DNA from: a bacterium
GTDB lineage: Bacteria; Desulfobacterota; Binatia; UBA12015
Assembly (NCBI GenBank): GCA_030430245.1
Contig: JAUIFY010000004.1
Span: 1 to 58,283 of the forward strand
Length of the DNA stretch: 58,283 bases
Reading direction: 5' to 3'
Position numbers and translations under genes: made by a program
In this document: positions 25,018-33,523 of the stretch, one piece after another
How positions within the stretch are numbered: the stretch's first letter is position 1
Layout: the number at the start of each line of letters is the position of its first letter
The notes under the pieces: model-generated
The model's database searches: none
Seen by the model: the letters and a program-made list of their open reading frames with translations, nothing else
What the model was told of the DNA's origin: nothing

Positions 25018-27933
25018 TCAACCTCTCGGCGCGAAGAGGTCCTCGCCGACGTCGAGCCGTGCCTCCGCCGCCTCCGGACTCGCCGCCTCGCTCTCGAGGA
25101 CGAGCGTGCTCCGGTCGGCCTCGACCCGCGCGTGGATCCACCCGCCGTCCTCCAGCTGCAAACGGATCCCGTCCAGGGACACGTGCGACACGACCGTCGC
25201 GTCCCCCACCCGGTCCGGCGCGCTCTCGAGGCGCTCCGCCGCCTGGGAGTCGAGCCCTGCGGGGATCGCGATTCGACGCGACGCCCGTGCCGCGGGACCG
25301 AACTCGTGAAACACCTCCTCGAGCTGCGACGCGAGAGAGCGACGTCGGATCGCAATCATCTCGACCACGAGGAGCACCCCCAGGATCGCATCCGCGTGCG
25401 CGGCTCCTTCGACCGACGCGAACGCGCTTCCATCGATCGCGACGAACGCGTCGCCCCGAGCGAGAAGCGCTCCCAGCTCCTGAAACCCCGTCGGCGCCTC
25501 GACGACCCGCAGGCCACGCCGACGCGCGAGCGCGTCGACCAACCGCGAGGTGGCGATCGAACGCGCCACGGCGCGTTGCCGGGCCCCACGCGTTTCGGCG
25601 AGATGGTCCACCAGAAGAGCGGAGACGTGGTCGGGCGCGAGAAGCACCCCGCCCCGGCCTACGACTCCGAGCCTCGTGCCGCTCGGATCCACCGCCACAC
25701 CGAGATCGTGTCCGTCGCGCACCGCGACCGAGAGCGCCACGAGACCGTCGGCCGCCGGGTCCGGAGCGCCGCCTCCGAAGCGGGGATCGCGATCGCCGTG
25801 GAGCACCTCCCCGAGCACACCCCAATCCCGGAGCAGTCGTTCGAGCGTCCCCGTGGCCGCACCCCAGCGCAGATCGCAGGCGACCCGAAGGCCGCTCGAG
25901 CGGATCGCGTCCGCATCGACGACCGCCTCGAGCACGTCGCGATGGATCGCCGCCGGATTCGTTCCTCGTCGCAAGCCGATCTCCCGCGCCTCGACGCCTC
26001 CGAGCTCCTGCGGACCGAGCGCGCGGTCGACCCACGGCGCACTCCGCTCCCCCACGAGAACCGCGGACTCACGGTCCAGCGGCGCCCCCGTCGCTCCGAG
26101 AAGATGAAGCCCGTTCCACCGCGCGTCCGCGGACTCGCCGCTCACCACGACCGCGCCCGCGAGCCCTTCCGCGACGACGGCGCACGCCGCAGCAGGCAGC
26201 GCGACCGGCTCGCCGGCCCACGTGACCGAGACGTCGTTCCACGCCAACACGCCCGCGACGAACGACGCGAAGTCGGCACCGAGAAGGCGCGTGTCGTGGG
26301 CGACGAGGATTCCCCGCTGTGCCAGCGCCGAAGCGGGGTCCGCCTCGAAGAGATACTCCGCGAGCCCCTGCGCGGCCGCACGCACCTTCTGCACCGTGAA
26401 ATCCTCGGCGACGCGGCCGTGCCATCGCGCATCGGCGAGGGGTACGCCACCGCTCGCGAGACGGGGGCGGTGCGCGAGGCGGCGGTAGATCTGCAGGTAG
26501 CGCGCGGCCGCATGCCGCCACGAGTGGTCCCGTCGCATGCCCCTGCCCTGCAGCCCGCGCCAGAGGTCCGGCACGCGATACGCGTCGATTGCGCGGTCGA
26601 CCGCATCGCACAGCGCCTCCCTCGAGTGATCCTCGATCCAGAAGCCCGTGCCCCGATCCGGAACGGCGCCGATGTCCAACACCGTGTCGACCATCCCGCC
26701 GCTCGCGCGCACGATCGGAACCGTGCCGTATCGCTGCGCCCGCATCGGCATCGTCGGGCCCGCCTCGTACGCGTGGGGCCGAAGCAGCACGTCCGCTCCC
26801 GCCAGCGTCTTGTGGACGAGCCCCTCGGTCGGCTCCGGCGCCAGCACGATCTCGCGCCCGGAGGACTCCATGAGCTCACGGAGCGAGCTCGCGATGCGCG
26901 ACTCTCCGCGACCGACGACGACGACTCTCAAGCCCCGCTCCAGAAGATCCGGCAGCGACGGGACGAGAATGTCGAAGCCCGACGCGGGGACGAGCGGGGC
27001 GAGCACGGCTGCGACCGGCGCCGCGAGCTCCGCGTTGAGGTCGGTCTCCAACAAGAGATCGGCCTTGCAGCGTCGCTTGCCGTGAACGTCGTCCGCCGCG
27101 AAGCCTGCCACCAGGTGGCGATCGGTCGCCGGATCCCAGACTTCGGTGTCGATGCCACTCGAAATCCCGGTCACGTCCCCCGAACGTTCCGTGAACACGA
27201 CATCGAGCCCCGCACCGTACTCCGGCAGCTGAACGTCCCGAGCGCTGCGCGGACTCGGAGTCGTGATCGCGTCGGCACGACGCAGCCCCTCGCGAAGCAC
27301 ATTGAACGTGCCATGGGCTTCGATGCTCCCGCTCGCAACCGCCCCCCGCGGGATGCCGGCAGCAGCGAGATCCGGGGAAGGGAACGCGCCCTGCGCGGAG
27401 ATGTCGTGCACCGAGAGGACGACCGCGGCGTCGGCGAGCATGGCCCGGGCCGCGGTCGCGCGGTCCTCCCCCAGCATCCCGGCACGGAGGTAGACGGGCA
27501 CGAGAGCCGTCGGCCAATCGTGGCAGTGAAGGACGTCCGGCACGATCGCCAGCGCGTCGACGGCTCCGAGCGCCGCCCGACAAAAGAACGCGAAGCGCCG
27601 AACGCCGTCGGCGTACTCGACCCCGTCCTCTCCGTACAGGCCCGGACGATCGAAGTAGCGATCGGCGCCGATCGCGTAGACCTCGACCCCGGGCGGTTCC
27701 TCACGAGCGCGAAGAACGTCGCCGGTCTCTCTTCCGTCGTGCATCCGAACCGGAATCGGAGCGATCTCCGGGACGGGCAGGAAGCGATCGCGCAACACGC
27801 GGTGGAGAGGCAAGACGACCGTGACCCGGTGTCCCCGCTCGGCCAGCGCCCGAGGCAGAGCCCCGACCACCCCCGCGGCCGCCCCGGCACCACAATACGG
27901 CGCCGCCTCGGAGGCGATCATGACGATGCGCAC
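25018..27933 (-). CDS. GT5 glycogen-synthase-like/phosphohexomutase-like fusion, active sites degenerate
   Basis: A 971-residue protein of two enzyme-like halves. Residues 1-490 follow bacterial glycogen synthase (GT5): MIASEAAPYC, HCHDW at 136-140, HDISAQGAFPSPDL, GISSGIDTEVWDPATD and RYGTVPIVRASGG at 401-413. Yet the K-x-G-G ADP-glucose loop is CGAGAAAG (14-21) and the catalytic R/K stretch SRLxxQKG is APLVPASG (312-319); only E390 and H137 are kept. Residues 500-971 follow the alpha-D-phosphohexomutase fold, but the serine loop TASHNP is VSGESAD, the metal loop DGDxDR is DPSGTR (749-754), the GEESG loop is DGSAFAS and the phosphate loop RPSGTEP is RVEADRS (936-942). It is probably a regulatory or binding pseudoenzyme. 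No glycogen genes are adjacent. Confidence 0.85.
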   Translation of the reverse strand: MRIVMIASEAAPYCGAGAAAGVVGALPRALAERGHRVTVVLPLHRVLRDRFLPVPEIAPIPVRMHDGRETGDVLRAREEPPGVEVYAIGADRYFDRPGLYGEDGVEYADGVRRFAFFCRAALGAVDALAIVPDVLHCHDWPTALVPVYLRAGMLGEDRATAARAMLADAAVVLSVHDISAQGAFPSPDLAAAGIPRGAVASGSIEAHGTFNVLREGLRRADAITTPSPRSARDVQLPEYGAGLDVVFTERSGDVTGISSGIDTEVWDPATDRHLVAGFAADDVHGKRRCKADLLLETDLNAELAAPVAAVLAPLVPASGFDILVPSLPDLLERGLRVVVVGRGESRIASSLRELMESSGREIVLAPEPTEGLVHKTLAGADVLLRPHAYEAGPTMPMRAQRYGTVPIVRASGGMVDTVLDIGAVPDRGTGFWIEDHSREALCDAVDRAIDAYRVPDLWRGLQGRGMRRDHSWRHAAARYLQIYRRLAHRPRLASGGVPLADARWHGRVAEDFTVQKVRAAAQGLAEYLFEADPASALAQRGILVAHDTRLLGADFASFVAGVLAWNDVSVTWAGEPVALPAAACAVVAEGLAGAVVVSGESADARWNGLHLLGATGAPLDRESAVLVGERSAPWVDRALGPQELGGVEAREIGLRRGTNPAAIHRDVLEAVVDADAIRSSGLRVACDLRWGAATGTLERLLRDWGVLGEVLHGDRDPRFGGGAPDPAADGLVALSVAVRDGHDLGVAVDPSGTRLGVVGRGGVLLAPDHVSALLVDHLAETRGARQRAVARSIATSRLVDALARRRGLRVVEAPTGFQELGALLARGDAFVAIDGSAFASVEGAAHADAILGVLLVVEMIAIRRRSLASQLEEVFHEFGPAARASRRIAIPAGLDSQAAERLESAPDRVGDATVVSHVSLDGIRLQLEDGGWIHARVEADRSTLVLESEAASPEAAEARLDVGEDLFAPRG

Positions 27934-27948
27934 GACGCCTCCCCGCAG

Positions 27949-28956
27949 CTACGGTTCGCGAAAGACGTCCGGATTGGCGAGGAAGCGGGGGCGCTTCCCT
28001 TCCAGCCACGCCTCGATGCAGTCGCACAGGGTCGCGCTTTGGTGTGTGACCACGTCGAGCGACGCACCACCGATGTGCGGCGTCGCGATGACGTTCGGCA
28101 GCTGGACGAAGCGATCGTCCGGCTGCACCGGCTCCTTCCAGAACACGTCGAAGGCCGCCGCCCGGATCCGACCCGACGCGCACGCCTCGTAGAGAGGATC
28201 CTCTTCGACGCTCGCCGCACGCCCCGTGTTCACGAAGTACACGCCGTCTTTGAAGAGTCCGATCTCGCGCGCTCCGATCATCCCCTTCGTCTCCGGGATG
28301 TCGGGCACGTGGACCGTGAGGAAGTCGGCCTCGGAGAGAACCGTGTCGAGGTCGGCCTTCTCGGCGCCGATCTCGTCATAGACCGCGTCGGGCACCAACG
28401 GATCGTAGGCGAGAATGCGCGACCCGAAGGGGCGGACGCGTTGCGCGACGCGCTGCCCGATCGCACCGAACCCCACGATGCCGACGTTGCGACCGAAGAG
28501 CTCGACCCCGGTCATCGACTCGTACATCTTCAGGTAGTCTCCGGCGTTGTCGAACTGCTCTCGCTTGCCCTTCACGAACGAGATGGCCGGGTAGACGTTG
28601 CGTGCGATCATGATCATGAAGCACAGGGTGAGATCCGCGACGGCCTCGGCATTGCGCCCGGGCGTGTAGAAGACCGGGATCCCGAGCCGGGTCGCGGCCT
28701 CCACGTCGACGTTCACGGGGGCGCCGCGACAGGCTCCGATCATCTTCAGATCGCAGCTCTCGAGAACCTCTTTCTGCACGAAATCGGCTTCGACGATGAG
28801 GACGTCGCAGCCCTCCTCGCGGATGCGCCTCGAGAACGTGTCGGCGTCGAAGAAGATGTTCTTCGTCACCTTCCAGTCCTCGACGTGCACGTCCATGTGA
28901 CGCTTCAGACGAGCGAGGTTCCGTTCGTCGATCGACGCGGTGACGAATGCCTTCAC
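27949..28956 (-). CDS. D-2-hydroxyacid dehydrogenase (phosphoglycerate dehydrogenase-like)
   Basis: A 335-residue NAD-dependent oxidoreductase. The NAD-binding loop is GIVGFGAIGQRVAQRV; catalytic residues are the Arg in NTGRAASVEEDPL's upstream loop (ACRGAPVNVD), the Glu in the FWKEP region and the His in ATPHIGGAS. The length equals the catalytic core of SerA without an ACT domain. It could oxidise 3-phosphoglycerate or reduce a 2-keto acid. FWKEPVQPDDRF and VDVEAATRLGIPVFYTPGRN resemble the D-3-phosphoglycerate dehydrogenase branch. The GTG start overlaps the TetR stop (GTGA), so the regulator and enzyme are coupled. The giant fusion gene starts 15 bases after its stop. Confidence 0.87.
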   Translation of the reverse strand: MKAFVTASIDERNLARLKRHMDVHVEDWKVTKNIFFDADTFSRRIREEGCDVLIVEADFVQKEVLESCDLKMIGACRGAPVNVDVEAATRLGIPVFYTPGRNAEAVADLTLCFMIMIARNVYPAISFVKGKREQFDNAGDYLKMYESMTGVELFGRNVGIVGFGAIGQRVAQRVRPFGSRILAYDPLVPDAVYDEIGAEKADLDTVLSEADFLTVHVPDIPETKGMIGAREIGLFKDGVYFVNTGRAASVEEDPLYEACASGRIRAAAFDVFWKEPVQPDDRFVQLPNVIATPHIGGASLDVVTHQSATLCDCIEAWLEGKRPRFLANPDVFREP

Positions 28957-29591
28957 GCAACCCCCATGAGCTTCTCGACGAGCGCGATCGTTTGCTTGCG
29001 CAGACGCGCCCGCCGCTTGGGCTCCCGGAGTGGTCCGCCGAGCATCATGGAGACGTGCGGTGTGTCGAGCATCGAGACGAGAAGGGTCGATTGAACCGAG
29101 AGCAACAGGAACGAGATGTCCTGCGCCGAGATCTCGTTCCCGGAGAACTCGCGCGCCCACTCCTGGAACACCTTCCACGAGGGGCCGAGCGCGGACGAGA
29201 CCGCGGCGTCGTCCAGGTCGGGCGCCTCGATCAACCGGCGAAGAAGCAACTTGGGGATCGTCGGGTCGTCCGCGAAGGCGTCGAAGATGACCCCCATCGT
29301 GCGGTCGATCAAAGCGCGGGCCTCCTCGGGGCTCTCGGGCCGCGCGATCTGATCCTGCACGAGTGCGACGAGTTGGTGATGGATGTGCGCGAAGATGCCG
29401 CGGTAGAGCGTCTCCTTCGAATCCCAGTGGTAGTGGAGACTCGAGATGTTCACCTCGGCGCGGGCCGCGATCTCTCGGGTCGACGCGCCATCGAACCCGC
29501 GCTCGGCGAACACGTCCTGCGCCGCCTGAAGGATCCGATCCTTCGTGCTCTGGCGCGGCGCTCCCTCGCTCTCCTCGGTCTGTGGCTTCAC
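28953..29591 (-). CDS. TetR/AcrR-family transcriptional regulator
   Basis: A 212-residue regulator. The DNA-binding domain is STKDRILQAAQDVFAERGFDG then ASTREIAARAEVNISSLHYH, with the recognition helix just before WDSKETLYRGIF. The ligand domain (LVQDQIARPESPEEARALID to the C-terminus) is of the CerR/TetR_C type. GTG codons at 29591 and 29597 are both possible starts. A palindrome CAATCGATTG lies 19 bases upstream of 29591, a likely self-operator. Because the hydroxyacid dehydrogenase gene overlaps its stop, both are probably derepressed together by the same ligand. Confidence 0.85.
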   Translation of the reverse strand: MKPQTEESEGAPRQSTKDRILQAAQDVFAERGFDGASTREIAARAEVNISSLHYHWDSKETLYRGIFAHIHHQLVALVQDQIARPESPEEARALIDRTMGVIFDAFADDPTIPKLLLRRLIEAPDLDDAAVSSALGPSWKVFQEWAREFSGNEISAQDISFLLLSVQSTLLVSMLDTPHVSMMLGGPLREPKRRARLRKQTIALVEKLMGVA

Positions 29592-29609
29592 GGGCACGGG
29601 CGATTCAAT

Positions 29610-29619
29610 CAATCGATTG
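29610..29619. promoter_or_regulatory. Candidate TetR operator palindrome
   Basis: CAATCGATTG is a perfect 10-base palindrome, preceded by ATTCAAT so that CAAT is repeated. It lies just upstream of the two possible GTG starts of the TetR gene. AT-rich sequence is rare here, which makes it stand out. Binding is inferred. Confidence 0.35.
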
Positions 29620-29700
29620 CCCACCGTAGGCCATCGGGGACCCGGCGTGCAACAGCGCGACGACACCGGAGCGGCCGCGGGTCGCCCGCCCCGGCGTACG

Positions 29701-30123
29701 TCACCGACCGGTGCCGAAGAGGCGCGCGGCCTGCGAGGCCGCGGCGGCGGCTCGCGCCGTGGGACGACCGCTGTTCAGAGCCTCCCGGAGCCGATCGGTC
29801 TCGGCCTCTGCCTCCGAGATCCGGAGGTCCTTCTCGCGAAGCTCGCGCTCGAGCTGCTGGACGCGATCCACGACGAACCGGAGCTGACCGATCTCCTGTA
29901 CCAGGCGAGTCAGCTGCGCCTCGAGCATCTCGTTCTCCTTGCGAAGCTTCGCCGTGCTGCGCGAGACGGCGCGGGACTTGGTCGCGTCGGCGGCCTCCAG
30001 CTTCTTCCGGACCTCCGCCAGCTCTCGCTGGAGCCCCTCGACGTCGATGCCGGGCGACGTCGGTGTGGCCGCGTTCCTCCTCGCAGCCGTCGCGCGTTTC
30101 CGCTTACGGCGGGCCGAAGCCAT
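29701..30123 (-). CDS. Coiled-coil protein of unknown function
   Basis: A 140-residue protein starting at the ATG of MASARRKRKRATAARR. The N-terminus is strongly basic (possible nucleic-acid or membrane contact), residues about 30-120 form a long heptad-repeat coiled coil (LQRELAEVRKKLEAAD, KLRKENEMLEAQLTRLVQEI, VQQLERELREKDLRISEAEA), and the tail is alanine-rich. There is no recognised domain. It lies 50 bases downstream of the LpxL-like gene on the same strand and may share its transcript. The much longer frame reading into the acyltransferase gene is antisense-frame shadow. Confidence 0.65.
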   Translation of the reverse strand: MASARRKRKRATAARRNAATPTSPGIDVEGLQRELAEVRKKLEAADATKSRAVSRSTAKLRKENEMLEAQLTRLVQEIGQLRFVVDRVQQLERELREKDLRISEAEAETDRLREALNSGRPTARAAAAASQAARLFGTGR

Positions 30124-30173
30124 GGAGACTCTTACCGCCGGCGGCCCGCACGATTCAAGCAGTCCGACCCACT

Positions 30174-31106
30174 TCAATCCTTCGGCACCCGCCACCGGCG
30201 GTGCATCCAGAGCCACTGCTCCGGGTACTCTCGAACGATCGATTCGAACTGCCGGTTCAGCTCCGCGGTCACCTCGAGGAGCGCCGCCGGATCTTTTCCC
30301 CGGGGCGGAGGCGGGATCGGCGGACGCGACACGATGTGGTGCTTCGCCCCGCCACCGACACGCGCGAGCACCGCGATCTGGATCGGCACCTGCGCGATCT
30401 GGGCGAGCCGAGCGGGCCCCGGAGTCGTGTTCGCCGGACGGCCGAAGAAGGGGACCGGGATGCCGGATCCACCCGGCGCGTGCTGATCGATCGGAACCGC
30501 GACGAGCTCTCCCTTGCGAAGCAAGCGAAGAATGTCGCGGGCCGCGGCGTGCTTGTACACGACCTTGGTCCCGGCAAGCCCGCGGACGTCCGTCAGCAGA
30601 TCGTCGACCTTCGGATTCTTGAGCGGCCGATGGACGATGTGGATCGGTGCGCCCATCAGTCCGGATGCCTGGGCGAAGAGCTCCCAGTTCCCGAAGTGCC
30701 CCGTCGCGATGATCGCCTTCCGATCGCGCGCGCGGTCGCGGAACACGGCCTCCGATTCCTCCGAGGCGAATCCGACGATGTCCCGAATGTTGTTCTCGTC
30801 GAGCTGATCGAAGTGCGCGAGTTCGGCCGCCATGTACCCGAGCTGCCGGAAGCACGCGCGGAGCGTCTCCTCGCACCACGCGGGGTCGCGTTCGGGGAAC
30901 GCGTTCTCCAGATTCTCCAGACCCACGCGTCGGAGGCGCGGAATCCGCATCCCGGCCCCGGCGGCCATCGACCCGACGAACCCCCGGGCCCGGTCGAGCG
31001 GCATCGCGCGCAGGAGGGCCAGAACGGCCCGCAGACCGGCGAGCTCGAGATCGACACGAACGCCCGTCGTCGGGGCATGGTGCCGATGCGGCGCGACGTC
31101 GGTCAC
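30174..31106 (-). CDS. Lipid A biosynthesis acyltransferase (LpxL/HtrB family)
   Basis: A 310-residue inner-membrane acyltransferase. The catalytic H-x4-E motif is in IIATGHFGNWELFAQ; the second block is HIVHRPLKNPKVDDLL, the third is GELVAVPIDQHAPGGSGI and VPFFGRPANTTPG, and the last contains EYPEQWLWMHRRWR. These are the standard landmarks of LpxL/LpxM enzymes, which add a secondary acyl chain to the Kdo-lipid A precursor. That implies an LPS-type outer membrane. The N-terminus has no clear transmembrane helix beyond LRAVLALLRAMP. Divergent from the small lipoprotein gene (69 bases between starts). Confidence 0.9.
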   Translation of the reverse strand: MTDVAPHRHHAPTTGVRVDLELAGLRAVLALLRAMPLDRARGFVGSMAAGAGMRIPRLRRVGLENLENAFPERDPAWCEETLRACFRQLGYMAAELAHFDQLDENNIRDIVGFASEESEAVFRDRARDRKAIIATGHFGNWELFAQASGLMGAPIHIVHRPLKNPKVDDLLTDVRGLAGTKVVYKHAAARDILRLLRKGELVAVPIDQHAPGGSGIPVPFFGRPANTTPGPARLAQIAQVPIQIAVLARVGGGAKHHIVSRPPIPPPPRGKDPAALLEVTAELNRQFESIVREYPEQWLWMHRRWRVPKD

Positions 31107-31175
31107 GGCGCCTCCTTCGCGACGGACTGCGAATCGGTTCGCGCCGAGACGATCCTGGTGTATGAATCTCGGGGC

Positions 31176-31307
31176 ATGCGTCGCCGCCGTACGTCCCTGA
31201 TCCTTCTCGTCACTCTCGCCGTCCTGGGCACCATCACGCTCTCGGGCTGCCCCGCACGGCGAGGCTCGCCGGCCGATCTCGACTCCACCTGGCTCGATCG
31301 CGCATAG
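31176..31307 (+). CDS. Very small lipoprotein (43 residues)
   Basis: A short gene encoding a type II signal peptide: basic MRRRR, hydrophobic LILLVTLAVLGTIT, and the lipobox LSGC with Cys25 as the lipidation site. Only 18 residues follow, ending LDSTWLDRA. A TG-extended -10 element, TATGAA at 31161-31166, lies 9 bases before the ATG, so the transcript would be nearly leaderless. Tiny lipoproteins next to LPS genes recall LptM/YifL, but the conserved GCGxKGPL sequence of LptM is absent. Function unknown. Confidence 0.6.
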   Translation: MRRRRTSLILLVTLAVLGTITLSGCPARRGSPADLDSTWLDRA

Positions 31308-31313
31308 CGCGCT

Positions 31314-31958
31314 TCAACCGCCCGCCGTCCGGAAATCGACGGCCTCGTAGCGCCCGGACTTGAGCGCGGCGACGAGCGCCTCTTCGTCGGCGATGTCGTC
31401 CTCGAAGTTCGTCGCGCACACGCCGATGAAGCTCACGAGGTGCGAGTCGCTCCCGCCGAACCCGAAGTAGCCGTGCTCGGCCATCAGCCCCTGGACGCGG
31501 TCGTTCTCCGCGCCCTTGCTGCCGCCGTTGAGCGCCTCGACCGCGACCACGCCCTCGAGAGGTGGCTTCGTCTCGTAGTGCGCACAGAGACCGACGTTTG
31601 CGCGCCCGGGATGGCAGGGCGCCGCGATGCCGCCCAGGCGCTGGACCTCGGTGATGACCTCCTGCGCCGGCAATCGGATGTCGGTGAAATCGAACCGCGC
31701 CAGGATGTCCTCGTTCACGCCGTAGACGAGGATGTGGCCGTACTCGCTCTCGACCTCGGCCCCGCGCAGGATGCGAAGCTGGTACTCGTCCTCCAAGGGG
31801 CGATAGTCGACGTCGAGATCGAAACGACGGTGCTCGGTCACGACGATCCCGTCCAGGGGGCGCTCGTCGCGCTTCTTAGTCAGGATCTTGAGATAGGTCT
31901 CGACCTTGGCGCGGCTGTCGTCCGAGAGCTCGGAGTGCAGATGGAGATCGAGGATCAT
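31314..31958 (-). CDS. PHP-domain metal-dependent hydrolase
   Basis: A 214-residue PHP-fold protein. Metal ligands are visible in DLHLHSELSDDS (H-x-H), the early histidine VVTEHRRF, the glutamate in RGAEVESEYGHILVYG, the APCHPGR loop and the final GGSDSHLVSF (D-x-H). This is the set used by trinuclear-metal PHP phosphoesterases and AMP/nucleotide or histidinol-phosphate phosphatases. It lacks any polymerase domain. The ATG overlaps the DUF35 stop (ATGA), which places it last in the hydrolase-thiolase-DUF35-PHP operon. Why a phosphoesterase belongs there is unclear. Confidence 0.82.
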   Translation of the reverse strand: MILDLHLHSELSDDSRAKVETYLKILTKKRDERPLDGIVVTEHRRFDLDVDYRPLEDEYQLRILRGAEVESEYGHILVYGVNEDILARFDFTDIRLPAQEVITEVQRLGGIAAPCHPGRANVGLCAHYETKPPLEGVVAVEALNGGSKGAENDRVQGLMAEHGYFGFGGSDSHLVSFIGVCATNFEDDIADEEALVAALKSGRYEAVDFRTAGG

Positions 31959-32371
31959 GATGCGGGCCGGAAGCGAGGAATGGCGATCTCGTCGGTGACG
32001 TCCTCGAACGTCACCTCGACCTTCATGCCGATCTTCACGTCGTCCGGCGAGCAGTCGACGATGTTGGTGAGCATCTGCACGCCCTCGTCGAGCTCCACGT
32101 AGGCCAGGACGTACGGCAGCGACTCCCGGAAGCCCGGCGCGTGATTCTGGTGCGTCACCGTGAACGTGTACACCTCACCGCGGCCCGAGCAGAGCACCCA
32201 CTCGACGTCGCTCGACAGGCACGCGGGACACGTCGCTCGTGGATGATGGCGCAAGCGACGACACGAGCGGCACCTCTGCACGCGCAGCTCGTGCCGGCGA
32301 CACGCCTCCCAGTACCCCTTCGACTCCTCGTCGACGCGCGGGATCGGCTTTCCGGACGGACGCTCGGCCAT
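31955..32371 (-). CDS. DUF35/OB-fold zinc-ribbon protein partner of thiolase
   Basis: A 138-residue protein with an N-terminal helix (GYWEACRRHELRVQRCRSCR), a rubredoxin-like zinc ribbon (CRSC...CPAC) and a C-terminal OB fold (GRGEVYTFTVTHQNH, MKVEVTFEDV). DUF35 proteins bind acyl-CoA and form complexes with thiolase-like enzymes. In sterol side-chain degradation the DUF35 domain of ChsH2 supports the aldolase Ltp2. The thiolase gene ends 3 bases upstream of this start, which supports a complex. The zinc ribbon is complete. Confidence 0.9.
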   Translation of the reverse strand: MAERPSGKPIPRVDEESKGYWEACRRHELRVQRCRSCRRLRHHPRATCPACLSSDVEWVLCSGRGEVYTFTVTHQNHAPGFRESLPYVLAYVELDEGVQMLTNIVDCSPDDVKIGMKVEVTFEDVTDEIAIPRFRPAS

Positions 32372-32374
32372 CGT

Positions 32375-33523
32375 TCAGGTCCTCCCCAGCAGCAACGTGG
32401 CGCCGCTGTGCCGAATGCCGAGAAAGCCCCCCGTCCCGTGACAGAGCGCGACCCGCGCGTCCGCGACCTGCCGGTCTCCGCACTCCCCCCGGAGCTGCTT
32501 CGTCGCTTCGATCACGAGGAACATGCCCCGCATGCCCGGATGGTTGGACGAAAGACCGCCGCCGTCGAGATTCAAGGGCAGGTCGCCCCCGAGACCGATT
32601 CGTCCGCCCTGCACGAAAGCGCCGCCCTCGCCCGGTGCGCAGAATCCGAGGTTCTCGAGCGTGGAAAGAACCGTGATCGTGAACGAGTCGTAGATCATGC
32701 AGAGATCGACGTCCTCGTGGCGCACTCCGGTACGCTCGAACGCCTTGTGCCCCGACTGACGGGCCGCGATGTCGGTGATGTCGCGCACACCGACACCGGA
32801 GTGCCGGGCCGCGACCCCGCCCCCGAGCACGCGAACCGGGGCGGTCTTCAGGTCCTTCGCCCGCTCCTCGGACGTCACCACCAGCGCTCCGCCGCCGTCG
32901 GAGATGACGCAGCAGTCGAGAAGATGCAGGGGCGAGGAGATGATCCGGGACGCGAGGACGTCGTCGACCGTCATCGGGTCGCGGTACTTGGCGTTCGGGT
33001 TCAGCGCGGCGTGACGCCGCATCGTCACCGCGATCTCGGCGAGCTGCTCGCTCGTCGTGCCGAACTCGTGCATGTGGCGCTGCGCGACCATCGCGTAGGC
33101 GCCGACGATGGTCGGACCGTACACGGCTTCGAAATGATCCGGCGGATCACCGGAGGTGCCGCCGCCCGTTCCGACGGCGAACCGGTCCGACGCCGCGGTG
33201 CTGCCGTAGGTGATCAGCACGGTCGTACAGAGGCCGTCGCGAATCGCCGCGGCCGCGTTCAGCACCTGGGCGACGAACGACGAGCCCCCGATGGCCGTGG
33301 AGTCGAACCAATCCGGCGCGAGGTTCAGATGATGGCACATCGAGAGAATGCCGATCGGGCCGACCCCCGAGCAGGCGTACCCGTCGACGTCGGCGAGCGT
33401 GAGCCCGGCTTCCTCGAGCGCCCCGCGCGCCGACTCCGCGGCGATCTGGTACGCCGTCTTGTCGGGCGCCCAGCGGGTCGGGTGCTCGTACGCTCCGACG
33501 ATCGCGATCCCGGCGCGGCTCAT
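32375..33523 (-). CDS. Thiolase-fold protein (Ltp2/SCP-x type, no nucleophilic Cys)
   Basis: A 382-residue thiolase-fold protein. Where catalytic thiolases have the nucleophilic Cys, this has STAIGGSSFVAQVLNAAAAI, as in Ltp2-type retro-aldolases. Other active-site loops remain: the histidine in GGGLSSNHPGMRG (the NxxGG-x-GHPxG region) and the C-terminal cysteine in VALCHGTGGFLG. FRC-like early CoA loop YACSGVGPIGI is also present. With the DUF35 protein downstream it probably performs a carbon-carbon cleavage on an acyl-CoA rather than a Claisen condensation. The ATG of MSRAGIAIVGAYE overlaps the hydrolase stop (ATGA). Confidence 0.85.
   Translation of the reverse strand: MSRAGIAIVGAYEHPTRWAPDKTAYQIAAESARGALEEAGLTLADVDGYACSGVGPIGILSMCHHLNLAPDWFDSTAIGGSSFVAQVLNAAAAIRDGLCTTVLITYGSTAASDRFAVGTGGGTSGDPPDHFEAVYGPTIVGAYAMVAQRHMHEFGTTSEQLAEIAVTMRRHAALNPNAKYRDPMTVDDVLASRIISSPLHLLDCCVISDGGGALVVTSEERAKDLKTAPVRVLGGGVAARHSGVGVRDITDIAARQSGHKAFERTGVRHEDVDLCMIYDSFTITVLSTLENLGFCAPGEGGAFVQGGRIGLGGDLPLNLDGGGLSSNHPGMRGMFLVIEATKQLRGECGDRQVADARVALCHGTGGFLGIRHSGATLLLGRT

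Noticed and set aside
25018..27933. Idea that the GT5-mutase fusion is a decaying pseudogene
   Set aside because: The 971-codon frame is uninterrupted and residues around the altered loops remain family-like, which points to retained function.
25132..29094. Plus-strand open frame of 1,320 codons
   Set aside because: Covers the antisense of the GT5-mutase fusion, dehydrogenase and TetR genes; composition is typical of antisense GC3 frames and no motif is present.
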